From NCBI GenBank assembly GCA_026168455.1, contig CM047431.1:56412539-56476538 (forward strand): a stretch of 64,000 nucleotides of DNA, given 5' to 3'. Under the pieces are notes generated by a model that saw only the letters and a list, made by a program, of their open reading frames with translations, was not told the origin of the DNA and did no database searches. This document shows positions 27,801 through 38,971 of the stretch, piece by piece. The position numbers and the translations under genes are program-made. This DNA is from Theocolax elegans (Eukaryota; Arthropoda; Insecta; Hymenoptera; Cerocephalidae). How positions within the stretch are numbered: position 1 is the first letter of the stretch; each line of letters opens with the position of its first letter.

Positions 27801-30800
27801 TACAGAGAAAGTTTATCGATTTAAAGAATATTTAATAAATAAATAATAAATAACGGCTTTTGCGGGTGGCCAAAAATCTCAATCACTTAGGTATAAAAAA
27901 TTACTGAACAAAATTTGTAGGTGATCTTCAGAACAAATAAAAAAGTGTTATAGAAAGAATTATGAAAACAAAACCCAGACAACCCTATATTGTTAATAAA
28001 AATGAATAGCAATACTAATTTTTATATATATCACATTCTTTTAAGCATACAATATTAATTTTACACTGATTACGAAATAACTAATTAGAAAACAAATTTT
28101 TGTAATTCCACTGTAGAAATAAAAAAAAATGAACTCTATCATCCACAGAAAGATATCTGCAGTAGCAACATTTTATAGGTTATAAACAGTAAGCGATCAT
28201 ATGATCATATATACAGATACAGAGAAATCGTAGAATATAGCAGGATCTCTCAGTCAGTTTGCCTGCGTAAACGAGAGGTCGAGGAGATGTACATACAAAT
28301 GCGCAATTATTTTAGTCGAGCAGGAAGGAAATGTTTTATAGGTTATGTTGACACTACCGTGTGGAGCGAGTTATATGGGTTGTATACGTATGTACACGAA
28401 TATATACGTATACCAATGCAAATTACTGTAAAAACGTGTACGTACAAAGTTAATTACGGTGAGGGTGTGTGCGTTCCTACAACTTCATCATCATATACGA
28501 CCTACCGTCAATCTTCCTCGGTTATTCTTAATGCTGGTGTAACCCATCTATATACATGCGCACGAATCTCGTGTACATTTCATTTAGTTAAACGAATTAT
28601 TTATGAAAATGTGAACCTGATGCGGGGAGATCGAGTATTTACATAAATATTTTTCGAAAAAAAATGAGATTATATTCGAGTATACAGTAATATCGAAGAA
28701 TGAAAAATTGCTTTTATTATACCTTTCAAATTTATACAGCATTTTTTTTAACAATGAAATCGAGCACAAATTTACAATTTCAGGTAATATACGATTGTTA
28801 ATATACTAAACGAGACGTTAAAATGAGAAAAATCAGAGAGCCGCGGTGGCTCATGGGTAGAGCTCCCGACTCTCACACCGAGGGTCGTGGGTTCGATCCC
28901 AGACGTGTACCTCTGAAAATTTTTTCATGTGCATTTTTCGAACACCGCGACTCAGTGGCTCGGCGTGTCACTATAATGTGACGCCAGTTCAAGTGCGCGT
29001 GCGTTTCGTGCATTTTTCAGTGCATGAGAGGCACGGGCATCTAAACTATAGGAAACGTTAGGGACGCGAAGATGTAAAGAGGATCGCGGTGGTTCCATCG
29101 GGAGGACAGGAAACTGTAATTATTAGACTAATTACAGTGACCGATGATATCTTCCGATGGACACAAGCACCACTGTTTCAACTACATGTGCTTTGTTTAC
29201 AGACACACCGTTCACCTCCGTCGCTGATTAGCCCTGGCAGCATAAATAGAGCGACGTTAAATAACAAAAAAAAAAAAAAATGAGAAAAATCAAACTTCTA
29301 ATAAACTAAAATTTCTAGTTGTATCCGTATTATAATATATTACATAGCAATTTTATGGCATTTGACACTATATATTTTTCGCAGTGTGCAATTACAAATT
29401 AATCGTAATACAGAAATTGAATAATTACGACAATAATAATAATGATAATTATATGATGACAATATAATAACGATAATAATGATAATAATGTGCTAATTGT
29501 ACACTGAAGTGAAAAAGAAAAGATGAATCTAATTAATATTATACGGTACGATGGTAATAAATGTCATGAATATTAATTTACCGTAAATTACGTATACTAC
29601 TAGATTAAATAAGTTCACCGTTCAGGAATAATGTAGGAATATTGATTTATCCTGTGTGCACAGTATAATATTAACGAATGTCAACAAAAAGTATTATTTT
29701 TCAAACGTGGGATATTATATTCGATGCTAATTGGACAAACCAAAAAATTTTATTAATTGACGACATTTCAATGGATTTTATACATCCTCATCAGGCTAAA
29801 CCTTTTTATACATATTATCGACATTATTTTTCAAGTATATTAAAATAATATTAAGTTAGTTACAATATTACTGCCAAAAATTATACGTTTAAAAGCTAAA
29901 CTTGGGACACTAATATGTCATTCTAAAATTAATTAAAACATAATAAAATTAAAACAAGGTAAGAAAGATTGTTATAGTTTATTTTATATTTCTACAGAAT
30001 TTAACAAAATTATACAATTTACCTTTCTTCCGTACTAAGGTCCATAATCAACAGTGAAACTATGATATAATACATTTATACGACAAAATATATTCACGTT
30101 TATATATCGTTGGATTTACGCATTGGAGATTGCGCAACATTGGTTTTTAGTTAAAAAGTATATTTGATTGTTTTTACAAAAAGCGAATAATTTCACTTAT
30201 ACTTAATGAAACTTTAATGTTCAATAACAAAATGTTGTGAAATAAGAATAATTGATTTAACTATTTAACTTACGTGTACAACGAAATAGAATTTTATGGA
30301 TATGTCAATCTTGATGCATTTTTAAGTAGGTCGCATCTAAAACAAGGGGCTAGAACAATTTGTTTGCTGGTAATAATAATCATAATTTATTTTAACACTA
30401 ATAAAACTATTCAATAGTTTTTAGTATATCCATTTTATAAATATATCGCGTTGTAAATTTTTCACCAATTTTTAGACGAATAATAAAGAAATTATTATTT
30501 AATTTAATATTAGCTGATTTTTCGACCATATTTATATGAAAGTTAGTTATAAAAGGTTAATTTATTTCATATCGAAACTGTACACTATATTTTATTAGAG
30601 AATAATTAAATTTTGGAATTAATGTTACAAACAAAAATATATAATTGACGTATCGATACGATAGTGGAGGGTTAATTCTCTCATTGATTGTAACCCAGGT
30701 ACGAAAGGCCTATACGATGATTTACGACTCATTAACGTTTCAAGCTAATGCTTATTGTTGTAGATGCTCGTAAATTACCCGTGGTATGCGATTTGTAGGT

Positions 30801-33800
30801 TCACTTCCGAACTTGTTTCTTACCTTACGAACCAGTTTAATTTGGGGTTACGGATAAAGAGGTATTTAGACTTTGAAAATTCTTGGTTTGAGCGTTAAAG
30901 ATGATAAAAAAATAAAAAGGAAGATTGATGGTATAATGATGATTATCGTATCCGTTCAATTATGGTTATTAATTACCTTTCAAATTTACGTTATACGGTA
31001 TTATTAGAAATTTTGGGTAATATATATATAAGCACCGTTCGAAATTGCAGTTGAAAAATTTTACTATTCCAAACAATTGATTTGTATTTTTTAAGGAAAA
31101 TGATAATGTGAGAAAATAGAGTTTAACAAAGTGGAAATCCATTATGTATCTATCTATATATCTATATATCTAGAGAGAGAGAGAGGGAGGGAGAAAGATT
31201 GAATCGAACTGCTCAATCAGCGCAAAATATACTTCAAGTCGGAGTTTCTTGGTTATCTAACCGAAGCACAGCAGCTCCAGCGTTATACATAACCGATAAG
31301 CCGCAGCAATTCCCTTAGGACTTCCTCTTTCGTTAAGGCTGATCGTTTACTTATCGCTAATACGTAACGGGATGCAAAACCGACCACTGTAAATCGGGAA
31401 GGGTGAACAATCCTTTTTTTTTCTCTATTTTCTTCTTTTCCTTCTACTTACTACTACTCTACCATTCACTTTGCTTTTATTTCGAATACTCGCGCCGAGA
31501 AATGTTTAGAGGGTGGAATTCGTAGAGACTTCAAAGGGGTTCGCATGTATACCAAACACACGCATTTATTCTCCTATTTTCTCTGGAGAAAAAATTTTTT
31601 TTTTAAAGGGTCATGGTTACTCAAGCGAATTTTACGCTTAAAGACAAATTATTTAGATTTTGTAAATTCTTTTTGATACACGGTATATTACGTATTTAAA
31701 ATAGTACGAATACATTCAGCGTTATATTTACCATTTACTTTATTCCAATGGTAAAATTTACCCATCCAAAAAATGAGAGCTCATTTCTAACGTAATTAAA
31801 CAGTGTCTAATGTATAATAATAATTACGTGCATTCAAATAATTTCATTAAAAAATAGTGATGATACAAATATTCGTTTAAAATATACAATTGAGCGATAA
31901 TATACGCGTAACCTCGCTCGGTATATACGAAAGAATTTCATCTTTCTTGAGATGGTAGGGGAAAAATTAAAAGTATTTCATGGTCAAATTTTTATAGATT
32001 TATTATGAATGGTACATAAATTGTTAAAATTTTTGTAGGCATTTGGAGATATAACATATGATAGTTATATCGAAAAACTAAATAAAAAAGGACATTTTAT
32101 TATTACTGTGGATTTAATAATATTTTTATGATCAATTTTTTAAAATTAATATTTTAATTTTTAGAATAAATCGTATAATTAGAATGCTTATTGAAATTAC
32201 GAAACAAATATTGACTAACTATAATATTGTAATCCATATTTCCGAAGTACAACAATTTTCGTATTATATATGCTTATATTTGGCGTCCCTTTTCGCAAAA
32301 CATTCTAATACATTTAACTATAACAGAAAAGAATGTTAAAAAATAATGATAATTAAAAACTTTTTTTTAAAAGCATGGACTTTTTTATTGGTGTAAAACG
32401 TTTGTACTAAGAAAAATACTTGTAATATCAATGATTTCAATTTTTACCTACAAATTAAAATGGTAATTTTTTTATAACCGACCAGAAAATTTCATGAGAA
32501 TGGGATTTTACTGTAATGGATAAAGTATAAAATGTACAAATGAGCAAATTTGTGTAATTATAAGAATTTTAACGTTACGAGTGTAATATAAGTAAAATAA
32601 ATATGGTATAAAAAAAGGAAGATAAGTACGTCTGATAATTTTCAATATCGATTCAACAGCGATGATGACGAAAGGGGGCTTTTGATACGCAATAAAAATT
32701 GGTCAGTCGCGTTATGCACTTTATACCATCGTAAAATATTAATGCGACACACCCGCGACACAATGTTAAAAGGTACATTATTTACGACGTACGCATATTT
32801 TCAATCAAAATTATTTTTTCGACCATAAAAAAATTTTTACAACACCGAGCAAAAATATGTATAAATACATATATATATATATATATATACATGCAAACTT
32901 TCTCACTTCGGAAATGTAAAACATTTTGTACAAGTAAAATAAAAAAAAATAAATGTACATCGAATGTACGCGCACATTTAATTTTGGCATCGGACCAACA
33001 ACTTATGGTACAAATACTCGTGTGAACATTATGCGAGTGACGTTTTTCCACAAACTGATCAGCTGATCGGAATTCCCAAGCGGTATTACGGAGGACACGA
33101 ATTTTTTTTGTGTTGATACATCGACTTCCGTTCCGACGTTTCCAGGTACGCACACGCGGAGCGTTTAAGGTTTCCCGCATAAACGAAACATGGACGTAAA
33201 TTGAATAACTGATGATAAATGCATTTATTGCTATAGTATAACCTATATACCGAATCTGTTCTGTCCGATTTTATATTGCATTTGTTATAGGCCGATAAAA
33301 GAATATTACAATTTTAAATTTTCCCGGAAATTTATTTCTATTAACGATCAATAATTTTCATTTCGATGCGATTATTATTCCATTGATAAAATATTAACGA
33401 TATCACTCGTATTTTGAATAACGGTTAAAACGTGTTTTTACTTATTTTCGTATATGGAAAAATTTAATAAATGAAAAATAAAATTAATAAAAGAAAAATC
33501 ATCGTCATGCCTGAGAGTCATTATAATTAACGATTCACGCATGATTCTGAATAAAGTACGAATTTGCGGTTTAAAAAAAATCGAAAAAGCAGGGGAATAC
33601 GTATGTATATATATGTATACAAATTCGCAGTAAATAAACGAGTTTGGATGATAAGATAACAAAATATCGGGTTCCATAAATCCAAGACTGATCCTCCTTT
33701 ACTTTCACGGTTATAATTTTCCCTCGTGTGACCGTCGAAAATTCAGCGTCTTTTCGGTTATGGCACTTGGCCATCTATATACCGAATACGTCTGAGTCGG

Positions 33801-36226
33801 CGATTTACGATTGGATTTCGAATGGGAAATTTATCTCCACGTAGTTTCTAGATGCTTTTAATTGACCAGATGCTCTCGCCCAGATCGCAAAAAGGTTTTC
33901 CGATTTTTCATTTATCTTTCGAGGATATATACAAACCGAAAGCGTATCTCGAACTCGTCCTTTTTAAAGTGACGTTGTATCGTGTTACGGATTATTCCGT
34001 TTGCCGGTTTGGTATAGAGGTATTACCGTGATTACCATTAGTAGGTACCCGAACTGAATTAACGATTACGTAACCATCGAGTCGCGTCGAATTTCTGGTC
34101 AAAATTCAATGGCGGTATCAATAATACAATTGACGAGTGATAGTACGTTTCAATGATTAATTTCCCTCCCATCCTGTCATAATTTACATGTATATGCATC
34201 TCTGTTTTATCAACGATCAACTTGGTTGTTGCGTTATTGTCTAGTCGATCAGAGTTACGTTAGTTCGCATCGAATTTCTATAACCTATGCGATTTAGATT
34301 TTTTATTTGTACATTTCCTCCGAATATTAAACATTTACTGAAATTACGCTGTTTTTGTGATTATACATAACTGTTCGTAAATCAGTTACTGATGCCTCTA
34401 GTACAATTAAAAAAATAATTAAAAGTGCTTGATGATTAAAAATTGCCAAAATGAAAGTATCTATAACTTAGAGATTACAAATGTTTCATTCTTGCCTATA
34501 GCCGAATAGATATCTCACCGGTACATCGATTAATAAATTATAAACTGATAAAAATATGAAACTGCCTTTCATATCTCAAAATGTTAATTTATGGAATATG
34601 GAACGCAGCCTACAAAATGATTATAGAATGTAGCCTCTTCTTGGGCATTTTTGCTTCAGCAATTTCTATTGGGCTTTAACTGCTTCATGAATAGCTTAAT
34701 ATTTTCATATCTAAAAAACGTGTGAAAAAAATGCAAAACTAACCGTTTTATCATTTAGTAAGAATTGTATACTTTTGCTATAGTAAATTTATACTTTTAA
34801 TAATTGGTATTTTATAAACACAATTTAAACGAACAAACCTTTACCAAAGAAGATAAATTATTTGTCCCGTGATTTGTATAAGGTTGCACATTTATCGGTC
34901 TATTTGAACTAATCTAATTTTATATTAGAAAAGGCTTAATGTGCTTTTTGTTGGATTACCAGAGTACATTCTATAAAAAATTCTTGGTGTTCCGTTCTCG
35001 ATCTTCAGTTTGGACTCCTCAGTGGGTAACTGATGATCTTACCTTACTATTTTATATACAATTAAATGAGCAAACCTTTAGTTAAAATAAGCAACAAAAA
35101 AACTACATTCTTATTATCTGACTCGGAAAGTAGGATAACCACAATCAATGTCACAACTCCTTATTTAAGCCTCGAGACCGCATAATGCGGTCCCCCAAAA
35201 ATATCTCGTATAACCATAATTTATGTAACCACTGTGCTTTTTAGACCCGAATATCATCGCGTTTAGATAAAAGTATTTTTCCACGGAACAAAACGTTGCA
35301 CCAGACGGGGATACCTTTCTTTCTTTTATTCCTTTTTTCCTTTTTTTCCATTTGTAAGGGGTTCTAGCCGCGAAAAGATTTATGGCGAATGGTCAAGTCA
35401 CTTTAAAGAGAGAGTTGGGTTGGAGAAAGAATTTACATACATGATATGCACGGGTGGTTTTAATTTCGCGATAATGTTCTTAATCGTCTTAAATTCTTTT
35501 CGTTACACTTCTTTTTTTCCTCTTTGTTAATTTTAAAATTTGCAAATTTAAAAATTTATTTTTTTGTTTCCATCGCATTGGACGTAATTTTTATTGCATT
35601 CTCACTAGTACTGATCAAGCGATCAATGGTTAATTTTTACCGGGCATTATAGATTAAAATTTAGTGATTAGAATATAAAGTTTGAGTCTTTAACAAAAAG
35701 ATCAATTTTTACCTGCTATGAAATGAGAATGGTGAGATTATATGAAACTATTTTTCCGTCATAAATAAAGACATAGGCATTATAATTTAATTATAATCGT
35801 GTTAACTAGAAAAAATGAATTGAATATAAGGCATCAACATGAAAAACAGCTGTTTATTGATACGTTTTTTAAAAATATATATATATATATAAGTAAATAA
35901 AGAATATAAATATAAAGAGAATAAACAGATAAAATACAAAGACAATGGGATAAATTGAAATAAAATAATGACCAAAAGGGTAAAAAGTATAATAGCGAGT
36001 GAACGATGAAGTCTGAATTTGGCTGGGCACCAACGTTTTTGGCATAATGAATTGCAGTCAAAGCTGCGCTATCAATTGCATTGGGATTCTACGAAAATTT
36101 AAACGTTGCGGATAAAACTGGGGTAAAAGTTTAAGTGTCTTTGGTTTTTATACTCACATGTCGGTCTCGATCTGTTTGGCCTGGTTAAAGGAATCCAAGG
36201 TCTTTGTGGTGGATGATTTGCCGTCA
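12780..36226 (-). CDS. twin: CCR4-NOT complex deadenylase catalytic subunit CCR4 (twin/CNOT6-like), 3' part
   Basis: Seven exons join in frame: complement 36158-36226, 20375-20687, 16561-16712, 14826-15044, 13644-13821, 13190-13329 and 12780-12856. They give 381 residues ending NGLIPRR and TAG. The enzyme removes poly(A) tails from mRNA, using Mg2+, as the CCR4 nuclease of the CCR4-NOT complex, mainly in the cytoplasm. The visible part is the linker PPQRPWIPL followed by the EEP nuclease domain. All active-site residues are present (visible numbering; human CNOT6L equivalents recalled): Asn31 in MCYNVL, Glu76 in SLQEVE (E240), Asp243 and Asn245 in GDFNSLPDSG (D410, N412), Asp318 in IIDYIF (D489), and His358 in SDHFPLL (H529). 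The match to Drosophila twin is close and gap-poor. The N-terminal leucine-rich repeats that bind CAF1/POP2 are not in the visible exons; the first visible exon begins mid-codon (xTG), so upstream exons must exist beyond 36226, probably beyond 64000. Nothing suggests a pseudogene. Confidence 0.96.
13190..13329 (-). CDS. twin: twin exon: EEP domain with catalytic Asp
   Basis: This 140-nt exon lies between acceptor actcgttgcag|GTTTGA and donor CCATCTG|gtaaga. It encodes FDFKGIIDYIFYSKQSMVPL, GLLGPLSADWFREHKVVGCP and HPHVPS (residues 311-356, Asp318). The Asp of the SDH catalytic motif is split across the next intron. Confidence 0.97.
13644..13821 (-). CDS. twin: twin exon: EEP domain substrate-side segment
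   Basis: This 178-nt exon lies between acceptor ccgaaacag|GCGTAA and donor AATTACAC|gtgagt. It encodes VIEFLTSGRVASDHRDFKDL, AYKSCLQKISGCDKANEFTH, then SFKLASAYSEDIMPYTNY (residues 252-309). ITH/FTHSFKLASAY and MPYTNYT are family signatures. Confidence 0.97.
13822..14825 (-). other. twin: twin intron, 1004 bp
   Basis: AT-rich intron with open frames on both strands that overlap neighbouring exons by reading through splice sites. Nothing else was seen. Confidence 0.8.
14826..15044 (-). CDS. twin: twin exon: EEP domain with DFN motif
   Basis: This 219-nt exon lies between acceptor taccatcag|ATCCGG and donor GACTCCG|gtaaga. It encodes PAQVQQPILVCTAHLHWDPE, FCDVKLIQTMMLSNELK and the catalytic LLLCGDFNSLPDS (residues 179-250; Asp243, Asn245). 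The SFRPGHKSD segment is typical of the insect protein. Confidence 0.97.
15045..16560 (-). other. twin: twin intron, 1516 bp, with purine-rich G islands
   Basis: The first half is ordinary AT-rich DNA. 15914-15989, 16284-16313 and 16495-16519 are plus-strand G-runs (up to about ten G in a row), so the pre-mRNA, made from the minus strand, carries matching C-runs. No gene seen. Confidence 0.75.
16561..16712 (-). CDS. twin: twin exon: central EEP domain
   Basis: This 152-nt exon lies between acceptor gttgggcag|GTTCACG and donor GACAATG|gtgcgt. It encodes FTLIKEHLVEFNQLAMANAE then GSDNMLNRVMPKDNIGLAAL and LRTKEAAWDN (residues 128-177). It is nearly identical to Drosophila Twin over this stretch. 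Confidence 0.97.
16713..20374 (-). other. twin: twin intron, 3662 bp
   Basis: 17700-18660 is less AT-rich and holds a 33-nt alternating purine-pyrimidine run at 17768-17800 and a CT tract near 18618-18640. Open frames here are of chance quality. The rest is plain AT-rich intron. Confidence 0.75.
20375..20687 (-). CDS. twin: twin exon: N-terminal half of the EEP domain
   Basis: This 313-nt exon lies between acceptor gtgtttcag|GCATC and donor GCCAA|gtaacg. It encodes IFTVMCYNVLSDKYATRQMY through VDGCAIFYRIA (residues 24-126). It holds Asn31, the metal-binding Glu76 in DIISLQEVE, and the FSPKSRAKTM segment typical of CCR4. Confidence 0.97.
21368..21952. mobile_element. Non-autonomous DNA transposon with 26-bp perfect TIRs
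   Basis: 21368-21393 and 21927-21952 are perfect inverted copies over 26 nt, containing GTAAAGTACCCAATACTTGG. The 585-bp body is AT-rich with no useful open frame. Inside it the terminal motif recurs in part (for example ACTTGGACAACGG near 21414 and several TCCAAGTA or TCCAACTA copies near 21686-21740), suggesting subterminal binding-site repeats. Flanking bases (CTA on the left, ACT on the right) show no clean target duplication, so the superfamily is not assigned. Confidence 0.75.
24271..24290. repeat. (GA)n microsatellite
   Basis: About nine GA units in the 15.5-kb twin intron. Confidence 0.85.
26771..26800. repeat. (TTG)n microsatellite
   Basis: About ten imperfect TTG units. On the minus strand they are read as Asn codons at the end of an open frame that begins with GTG. 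Confidence 0.85.
28836..29280 (+). mobile_element. tRNA-derived SINE with poly(A) tail and target-site duplication
   Basis: The 5' head has RNA polymerase III promoter boxes: box A TGGCTCATGGGT near 28847 and box B GGTTCGATCCC at 28890-28900. A tRNA-unrelated body of about 340 bp follows and ends in 15 A residues (29266-29280). Direct repeats of AAAATGAGAAAAATCA flank it (28820-28835, and 29277-29292 with the first A residues shared with the tail), the mark of target-primed insertion. The head does not close a proper acceptor stem, so it is not a working tRNA gene. A partial echo of the head (CGCGGTGG..CCATCGGGAGGA) near 29083-29106 suggests an internal duplication. The intact duplication implies a fairly recent insertion. 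Confidence 0.88.
32869..32889. repeat. (AT)n microsatellite
   Basis: About ten AT units within intron. Confidence 0.85.
35176..35192. repeat. 17-nt perfect palindrome
   Basis: GACCGCATAATGCGGTC has 8-bp arms around a single A. It stands out as a GC-rich patch in AT-rich intron and could form a short cruciform or be part of a decayed mobile element. Confidence 0.5.
36158..36226 (-). CDS. twin: twin exon encoding the linker before the EEP domain
   Basis: This 69-nt exon lies between acceptor tttattgcag|TGACGG and donor GACAT|gtgagt. The correct frame starts with TG completing an earlier codon and then reads TANHPPQRPWIPLTRPNRSR followed by Pro-Thr and a T that forms TGC (Cys) with the next exon. 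PPQRPWIPL matches the conserved PPRPWI linker of CCR4 proteins. A second frame is also open and must not be mistaken for the product. The exon stands alone between a 15.5-kb intron and an upstream intron of at least 27.7 kb. Confidence 0.92.
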
Positions 36227-38940
36227 CTGCAATAAATAACAAATATTTCACATTTCAATTTTGTCTATTCGAGTAAATAATGTACATTTTATTTAAAATT
36301 TATATAAAGCCCATGGTACGATGAAGTTGAATTGATCGCTTTGGGCCCGATCGTTACAATCATAGTAAATAACAATACAATATAATCATTTACACTAAAT
36401 CGTTTGATTCTCTATAAATGTATTTACATTTATCTAACAATAAACAAGCTACGATATAATAAAGCTTGGAGTAAAGTATATATTATAGAATAGTTAAATT
36501 TTAATCTCAAGTCTGGAAAAAGTTGCTGGTGAAAACTATAGAATAAGACAGCCTCTGATATTAAAAAACTTCGTGATCCATTGTGTTTGCAATTTCACTA
36601 ATATATTTTGTCCCGTCGAGGATTAAATGTTATAATTAATAATAATTATTAAAACATACGAATATCTCTTCGATAATCATTATTTTCCTGTAACGTCACT
36701 CGTTCTGATTGATAATCGAAATTTTACACGTTCGAATAAAATGAATAATTAATAAGTATTTCCAAGTTTAGAACAGTCGGATGGGACATTTTGATATTAA
36801 TTTTATCCCAACGAAATTTTAAATTATATAAACTCTAGATAATTAAGGTACATTTTTTATATACTTGTTTAATATATTAATCGTTTCCACACAGCAATGT
36901 TACAAATGTATTGCGTAAGGCGCTTTCGGTCGTTCGATTGTATTATCCAATAGACGATCGGTATATGCTGTAAAATAGCAAACATGCCTACACAAATGAA
37001 TAAGACAGAAGACACGCATAGCGCATTAGTCGGTGAGTCAGTAGAGGTTAAACAATGCATTCCATGGCTAATTATTGGTCGCGTCGTTTGGTTTTGCGGA
37101 ACGTGCCGTCGTCTAATTCCTCGGGGTTGACTGGGTATATATAACTTGTGAAAATTATGGCTATAGTACATTACATCGATCGCTACAGATTCGTTTCATT
37201 TTAGTTATATCAATGGATTTTTATCTTATGAATTGTGAAAATATAATTAAATATGTATGGTCAATTATTTTGGCTTTTATAGGAATCATTAGAATTTATT
37301 TGTTTCATTTTTATTTTTTAATTTTAGTGTTACCGAATGAGTGCGTAAAGTGGCTTCGTAATATGTTGCCCGGCACTACCTTCGAATACGTTAAGTTTAT
37401 AAATTTTTTATTTTTCAAGAATCGATTATCGTTGTAAAAAATATTTGTGTATGCGAAACGATCTAGCCATTGCGAGAAATATTAATTCGAAGAAATATAT
37501 ATGTATAATTTACAATGAATTTGTTTTAGCGAATCCTTCTCTCTCGAGTATAATATAATTTTTATAGTTTTGCGTATTATACGTCAGTACATATATATGT
37601 ATATGTCGGTATTGATGATATAACCATAGATACAGAATGCGCATTCAAAATTTGCTTCGAGAGAATCGGAAATATTTCGTAGAGATAGTTGTTATCTCTT
37701 TCTAATCTGGAGGTAGTAGAGATTCAATGACGGAAGAACAAATTGCAACAGTCATATCCCTGTCTCCATTTTTAACGGTGTACATGAAAAAACTTTTAAG
37801 TGCGTGTATAACTAATTCCAATGTTGCGTATATAGTTACACTCGCAACACGACCTTTAAATACTTTTACCTTTGTTAGTAAAATTTAATTATTTAATATA
37901 GTTATTCAATATTGAACAATTACTGTTCATTGATGTACACGAGCAAATTAAAATCTTCAATTTCGTAATTAATAAAATAACAATTGTAAAAAATATCGGG
38001 GTTCGTCCGGAGATTTACTTGGTAACAGTCCGATCCAGATAGATCGTCACCTTTTATAAGTAGTTAAAATTTTCCATTTTTAACTTTTAAAAAAGTAATT
38101 TTAAAAAGATTTTACGATGAATGACTGAATATTTTACTAAAATAGTTGAGTTATTGATTGAGAACTGATATAAAGATAAATCTTGATAAATATAAATTAT
38201 CTTATAATCTTGAAAACTTAAACTGTACGGCACTTCGAAAAGCTTAAAAATAGAAAAAAAAAAACAAGAACAACCGTACTCTTAATGGAACGTAAAAGCC
38301 CGATAACGGGTTTTGGAACTTGGTACGGTTTATCTGTACAACGACGAGAAAAAAAAAATTATGTCATCGAAGAAATAAGATCGTCCCTCATCCTTAGGGG
38401 CTGACGACGTCCTACTCACCGGATAACGAGCAACGACGTCAGTAGCTTCGAAATCAATAATTACGATAATGGAGTTTACGAGGTTGCCGATGGCTAAAAT
38501 GCGCTCCTATGATTTAGAGGCTAACAAACCGATCGACTTTGGTTTCACGGTTATTGTAACGTCGAAACGTAAAGATATCTTTAAAAATTATTTAGTAAAA
38601 CCTGTTATTACACGCGCATTTGAAAACTGTAACGTAACTTTTTAAGCTGCATTTGTTATAATGTTATAAAATTCCCGTTCAATCGGTAGTTCGAAAAGTT
38701 ATTTTACGATGTCATTAATTATTTAAACTTTTCGTTAAATAAAAAATCTGATTACTCAACGAGATGTACACGAGCGTAATAAGTAAAGTGAAAACAAAAA
38801 CTTTTCTCACTGCATCGTATAAGATAAGAATTTTAATCTTTATATTTTAGTCACATAGTCTGTTATAAAACATCTCTCTTATCAGCGCGAACATTTTTCA
38901 CATAATGCAAAGTGCAATTTTATTAAAAAAAGATGTAATA

Positions 38941-38944
<4 letters not shown>

Positions 38945-38971
<27 letters not shown>
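38945..38971. repeat. (TA)n microsatellite
   Basis: Uninterrupted TA dinucleotides over about 27 nt in AT-rich DNA. Confidence 0.9.

Larger units (their letters stand above)
20688..36157 (-). other. twin: twin intron, about 15.5 kb
   Basis: The long intron separates the linker exon from the EEP domain exons. It contains the 585-bp TIR element (21368-21952), the SINE (28836-29280), many TA/GA/CA microsatellites and a small perfect palindrome at 35176-35192. 23500-26800 is comparatively GC-rich with short purine or pyrimidine runs. I found no nested gene that I could support. Confidence 0.75.

Noticed and set aside
28287..28646. 119-codon plus-strand frame near the SINE
   Set aside because: Starts in repeat-like DNA, has no recognisable domain and no support from splice or promoter signals.
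28838..28912. Stand-alone tRNA gene
   Set aside because: Promoter boxes are present but the acceptor stem does not pair. It is the head of the SINE.
32782..33180. 132-codon minus-strand frame
   Set aside because: Runs through an AT microsatellite; composition is that of translated intron.
36869..37171. 100-codon minus-strand frame with a hydrophobic stretch, and a 49-codon plus-strand frame across it
   Set aside because: A single hydrophobic stretch arises easily in AT-rich DNA. No splice partners or family match were found on either strand.
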